A DNA stretch of 64,000 nt from Pseudorhodoferax sp. Leaf274 (GTDB lineage Bacteria > Pseudomonadota > Gammaproteobacteria > Burkholderiales > Burkholderiaceae_C): the NCBI RefSeq assembly GCF_001422445.1, contig NZ_LMNA01000007.1:1-64000 (forward strand), given 5' to 3'. Below the pieces are notes generated by a model. That model was not told the DNA's origin and made no database searches. It worked only from the letters and a program-made list of their open reading frames with translations. This document shows, piece after piece, positions 61,870 to 64,000 of the stretch. How positions within the stretch are numbered: position 1 is the first letter of the stretch; every line of letters begins with the position of its first letter. The translations under genes and the position numbers were made by a program.

Positions 61870-63561
61870 ATGGAAACCAAGACCATCCAGATCAACCGCC
61901 GCTCGGCCAACATCACCGAAGGCAAATCGCGCGCGCCCAACCGCTCCATGTTCTACGCCATGGGCTACGAGGAAGGCGACTTTCGCAAGCCCATGGTCGG
62001 CGTGGCCAACGGGCACAGCACCATCACGCCGTGCAACAGCGGCCTGCAGAAGCTGGCCGACGCGGCGATCGCCGGCATCGAGGCAGCCGGCGGCAACGCC
62101 CAGGTGTTCGGCACGCCCACCATCTCCGACGGCATGGCCATGGGCACCGAGGGCATGAAGTACTCGCTCGTCAGCCGCGAGGTCATCAGCGACTGCATCG
62201 AGACCTGCGTCGGTGGCCAGTGGATGGACGGCGTGCTGGTGGTGGGCGGCTGCGACAAGAACATGCCCGGCGGCATGATGGGCATGCTGCGCGCCAACGT
62301 GCCGGCCATCTACGTCTACGGCGGCACCATCCTGCCGGGCCGCTACAAGGGCCAGGACCTGAACATCGTCAGCGTGTTCGAGGCCGTGGGCCAGAACGCT
62401 GCCGGCAACCTCAGCGACGAAGACCTGACCGAGATCGAACGCCGCGCCATCCCCGGCACGGGCTCGTGCGGCGGCATGTACACGGCCAACACCATGTCCA
62501 GCGCCTTCGAGGCCCTGGGCATGAGCCTGCCCTACTCGTCCACGATGGCGAACCCGCACGACGAGAAGGAGAACTCGGCCCGGGAATCGGCCAAGGTGCT
62601 CATCGAGGCCATCAAGAACGACCTCAAGCCGCGCGACATCGTGACCAAGAAGGCCATCGAGAACGCCGTCGCCGTGATCATGGCCACGGGCGGCTCGACC
62701 AACGCGGTGCTGCACTTCCTGGCCATCGCCCACACGGCCGGCGTGGAGTGGACCATCGACGACTTCGAGCGCATGCGCAAGAAGGTGCCGGTGATCTGCG
62801 ACTTGAAGCCCAGCGGCAAGTACCTGGCCGTGGACCTGCACCAGGCCGGCGGCATCCCGCAAGTGATGAAGGTGCTGCTGGACGCAGGCCTGTTGCACGG
62901 CGACTGCATCACGATCACGGGCAAGACGATCGCCGAGACGCTGGCCGACGTGCCTGCGCTGCGCGCCGACCAGGACGTGATCCGCCCGATCGACAAGCCC
63001 ATGTACGACGAAGGCCACCTGGCCATCCTCAAGGGCAACCTCTCGCCCGAAGGCGCTGTGGCCAAGATCACGGGCCTGAAGAACCCCGTCATCACCGGCC
63101 CGGCCCGCGTGTTCGACGACGAGCAATCGGCGCTCAAGGCCATCCTGGACGGCAAGATCGTCGCAGGCGACGTGATGGTGCTGCGCTACCTGGGCCCCAA
63201 GGGCGGCCCCGGCATGCCCGAGATGCTGGCGCCCACGGGCGCGCTGATCGGCGCCGGCCTGGGCGAGAGCGTGGGCCTGATCACCGACGGCCGCTTCTCC
63301 GGCGGCACCTGGGGCATGGTGGTGGGCCACGTGGCGCCCGAGGCCGCAGCCGGCGGCACCATCGCGTTCGTGCAGGAGGGCGACTCCATCACCATCGATG
63401 CACACGAGCTCAAGCTGGAACTCAACGTGCCCGAGGCCGAGATCGCCAAGCGCCGCGAAGGCTGGACACCCCCTGCCCCGCGCTACACGCGCGGCGTGCA
63501 GGCCAAGTTCGCGTTCAACGCGAGCACCGCCAGCAAGGGCGCGGTGCTGGACGACTACTGA
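61870..63561 (+). CDS. ilvD: Dihydroxy-acid dehydratase
   Basis: 563 residues. Fe-S ligands and active-site motifs are visible: [40 protein letters not shown] and [20 protein letters not shown], then [20 protein letters not shown] near the end. It dehydrates the dihydroxy-acid precursors of valine, isoleucine and leucine. Together with the branched-chain oxoacid dehydrogenase operon this gives the window both a synthesis and a breakdown step for branched-chain amino acids. The ATG at 61870 fits the [12 protein letters not shown] start of the family. Confidence 0.96.
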   Translation: METKTIQINRRSANITEGKSRAPNRSMFYAMGYEEGDFRKPMVGVANGHSTITPCNSGLQKLADAAIAGIEAAGGNAQVFGTPTISDGMAMGTEGMKYSLVSREVISDCIETCVGGQWMDGVLVVGGCDKNMPGGMMGMLRANVPAIYVYGGTILPGRYKGQDLNIVSVFEAVGQNAAGNLSDEDLTEIERRAIPGTGSCGGMYTANTMSSAFEALGMSLPYSSTMANPHDEKENSARESAKVLIEAIKNDLKPRDIVTKKAIENAVAVIMATGGSTNAVLHFLAIAHTAGVEWTIDDFERMRKKVPVICDLKPSGKYLAVDLHQAGGIPQVMKVLLDAGLLHGDCITITGKTIAETLADVPALRADQDVIRPIDKPMYDEGHLAILKGNLSPEGAVAKITGLKNPVITGPARVFDDEQSALKAILDGKIVAGDVMVLRYLGPKGGPGMPEMLAPTGALIGAGLGESVGLITDGRFSGGTWGMVVGHVAPEAAAGGTIAFVQEGDSITIDAHELKLELNVPEAEIAKRREGWTPPAPRYTRGVQAKFAFNASTASKGAVLDDY

Positions 63562-63577
63562 TCCAGGGCGCGCGGCG

Positions 63578-63820
63578 TCAGCGCCGCTTCCTGGGGTTCA
63601 GCCCCAGGGCGTCGCGCTGGCGTTCGACGCGGGCGGCCTTGCGCGCCTCGTCGCGTTCCATCGCGCGGCGCTTGGTGTAGCCCGTCGCGTCGGCCCAGGC
63701 CCACCACAGGATGGCCAGGCCGAACGGGGCCAGCACGACCCACCAGGCCCAGTTGGCGACCGGGCCGAACTCTGCCCACTTGAGCAGCAGCAGAACCAGG
63801 CCCAAACCCAGCAGATACAT
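63578..63820 (-). CDS. TIGR04438-like small Trp-rich membrane protein
   Basis: 80 residues. One or two hydrophobic segments with many tryptophans (LKWAEFGPVANWAWWVVLAP, LAILWWAWADATGY) precede a basic tail ending in LNPRKRR. The pattern matches the Burkholderiales small Trp-rich family. Function unknown. It is convergent with ilvD, 16 bp apart. Confidence 0.82.
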   Translation of the reverse strand: MYLLGLGLVLLLLKWAEFGPVANWAWWVVLAPFGLAILWWAWADATGYTKRRAMERDEARKAARVERQRDALGLNPRKRR

Positions 63821-63915
63821 CTTGTCCTCCTCTGGCGCAGCCCATCCGGGCCGGGGGAACCCCGTTCCCTAGAATGGGTCGAAAGACTGTACCCCAACCC
63901 CCAAGAGGAAGAACG

Positions 63916-64000
63916 ATGAAACAAGTGTTGCTTGGCACCGTCCTGCTTGCAGGCAGTGTGCTGGCCTTGCCGAGCTGGGCCGACGAGGCACTGGCCAAGT
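63916..64000 (+). CDS. Probable exported cytochrome c, 5' end only
   Basis: The first 28 codons are visible: an AAGAGGAAGAACG leader before ATG, then a signal peptide (MKQVLLGTVLLAGSVLALPS) and the mature start ADEALAK. This start is common in small class I cytochromes c of this group, where a CxxCH motif follows within about ten residues, but the window ends before it, so the identity is inference. Confidence 0.5.
   Translation, partial: MKQVLLGTVLLAGSVLALPSWADEALAK

Overview
The window is 64 kb of very GC-rich, densely coded bacterial chromosome. The gene content points to a betaproteobacterium of the Burkholderiales, most likely Comamonadaceae. Evidence includes an Fnr/HemN/CcoNOQP block, PEP-CTERM proteins, a Bug-type binding protein, a TIGR04438-like Trp-rich protein, a zapA-6S RNA arrangement and a C-terminal WESF tail on a chemoreceptor. 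The genus cannot be fixed from the sequence. No phage, complete insertion sequence, tRNA, rRNA or CRISPR array was seen.

Layout. 1-5.4 kb: a 71-bp tandem repeat at the left edge, a YceI protein, a ketopantoate reductase-like gene, a PEP-CTERM protein behind a sigma-54-type promoter, a chemoreceptor and a DUF1653 protein. 5.4-10.5 kb: a complete branched-chain 2-oxoacid dehydrogenase operon (E1alpha, E1beta, E2, E3). 10.6-15 kb: an HpaF-like isomerase, cytidine deaminase, aldo-keto reductase, orphan TRAP binding protein, and a class II aldolase divergent from an XRE-cupin regulator with a double palindromic operator between them. 15-23.4 kb: a cobalamin riboswitch followed by btuB-cobB-cobU-btuF-btuC-btuD-cobO-cbiB, most genes coupled by 4-nt overlaps. 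23.4-27 kb: a TIGR02449-like protein with zapA, a probable 6S RNA, a TauE/SafE permease coupled to a methyltransferase with a signal peptide, and a second PEP-CTERM (choice-of-anchor A) protein. 27-31.4 kb: a GlpQ-type phosphodiesterase, then a radical SAM / UdgX-type DNA-repair pair and a flavodoxin-like protein.

31.4-45.3 kb is a microaerobic respiration island: HD-GYP phosphodiesterase, TauE/UreH-like membrane protein, hemN, fnr, two small membrane proteins, ccoG, ccoP, ccoQ, ccoO, ccoN, ccoS, a CcoI-type copper ATPase and a universal stress protein. FNR-type boxes lie in three intergenic regions (hemN/fnr, upstream of ccoN, ccoI/usp), so one oxygen-sensing regulon probably controls the block. 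A DUF4160/DUF2442 gene pair interrupts it between ccoN and ccoS. 45.3-51.8 kb: LysR - Bug protein - maleylacetate reductase, a LuxR-type regulator, an SDR, and the remains of two genes (PfpI-like and MocR-like) that have both lost their 5' ends at one junction. 51.8-64 kb: TerC-CBS-CorC membrane protein, malonyl-CoA synthetase and decarboxylase, CinA-like amidase, a cysteine-rich small protein, lgt, DUF924, KefB/C-type transporter, LysR divergent from ilvD, a Trp-rich small protein and the start of a probable cytochrome c.

The clearest points of interest are the PfpI/MocR deletion scar, the radical SAM-UdgX pair, the sigma-54-like sites before both PEP-CTERM genes, the two-site palindromic operator at 14.35 kb, the three FNR boxes, the probable 6S RNA and the exported methyltransferase.
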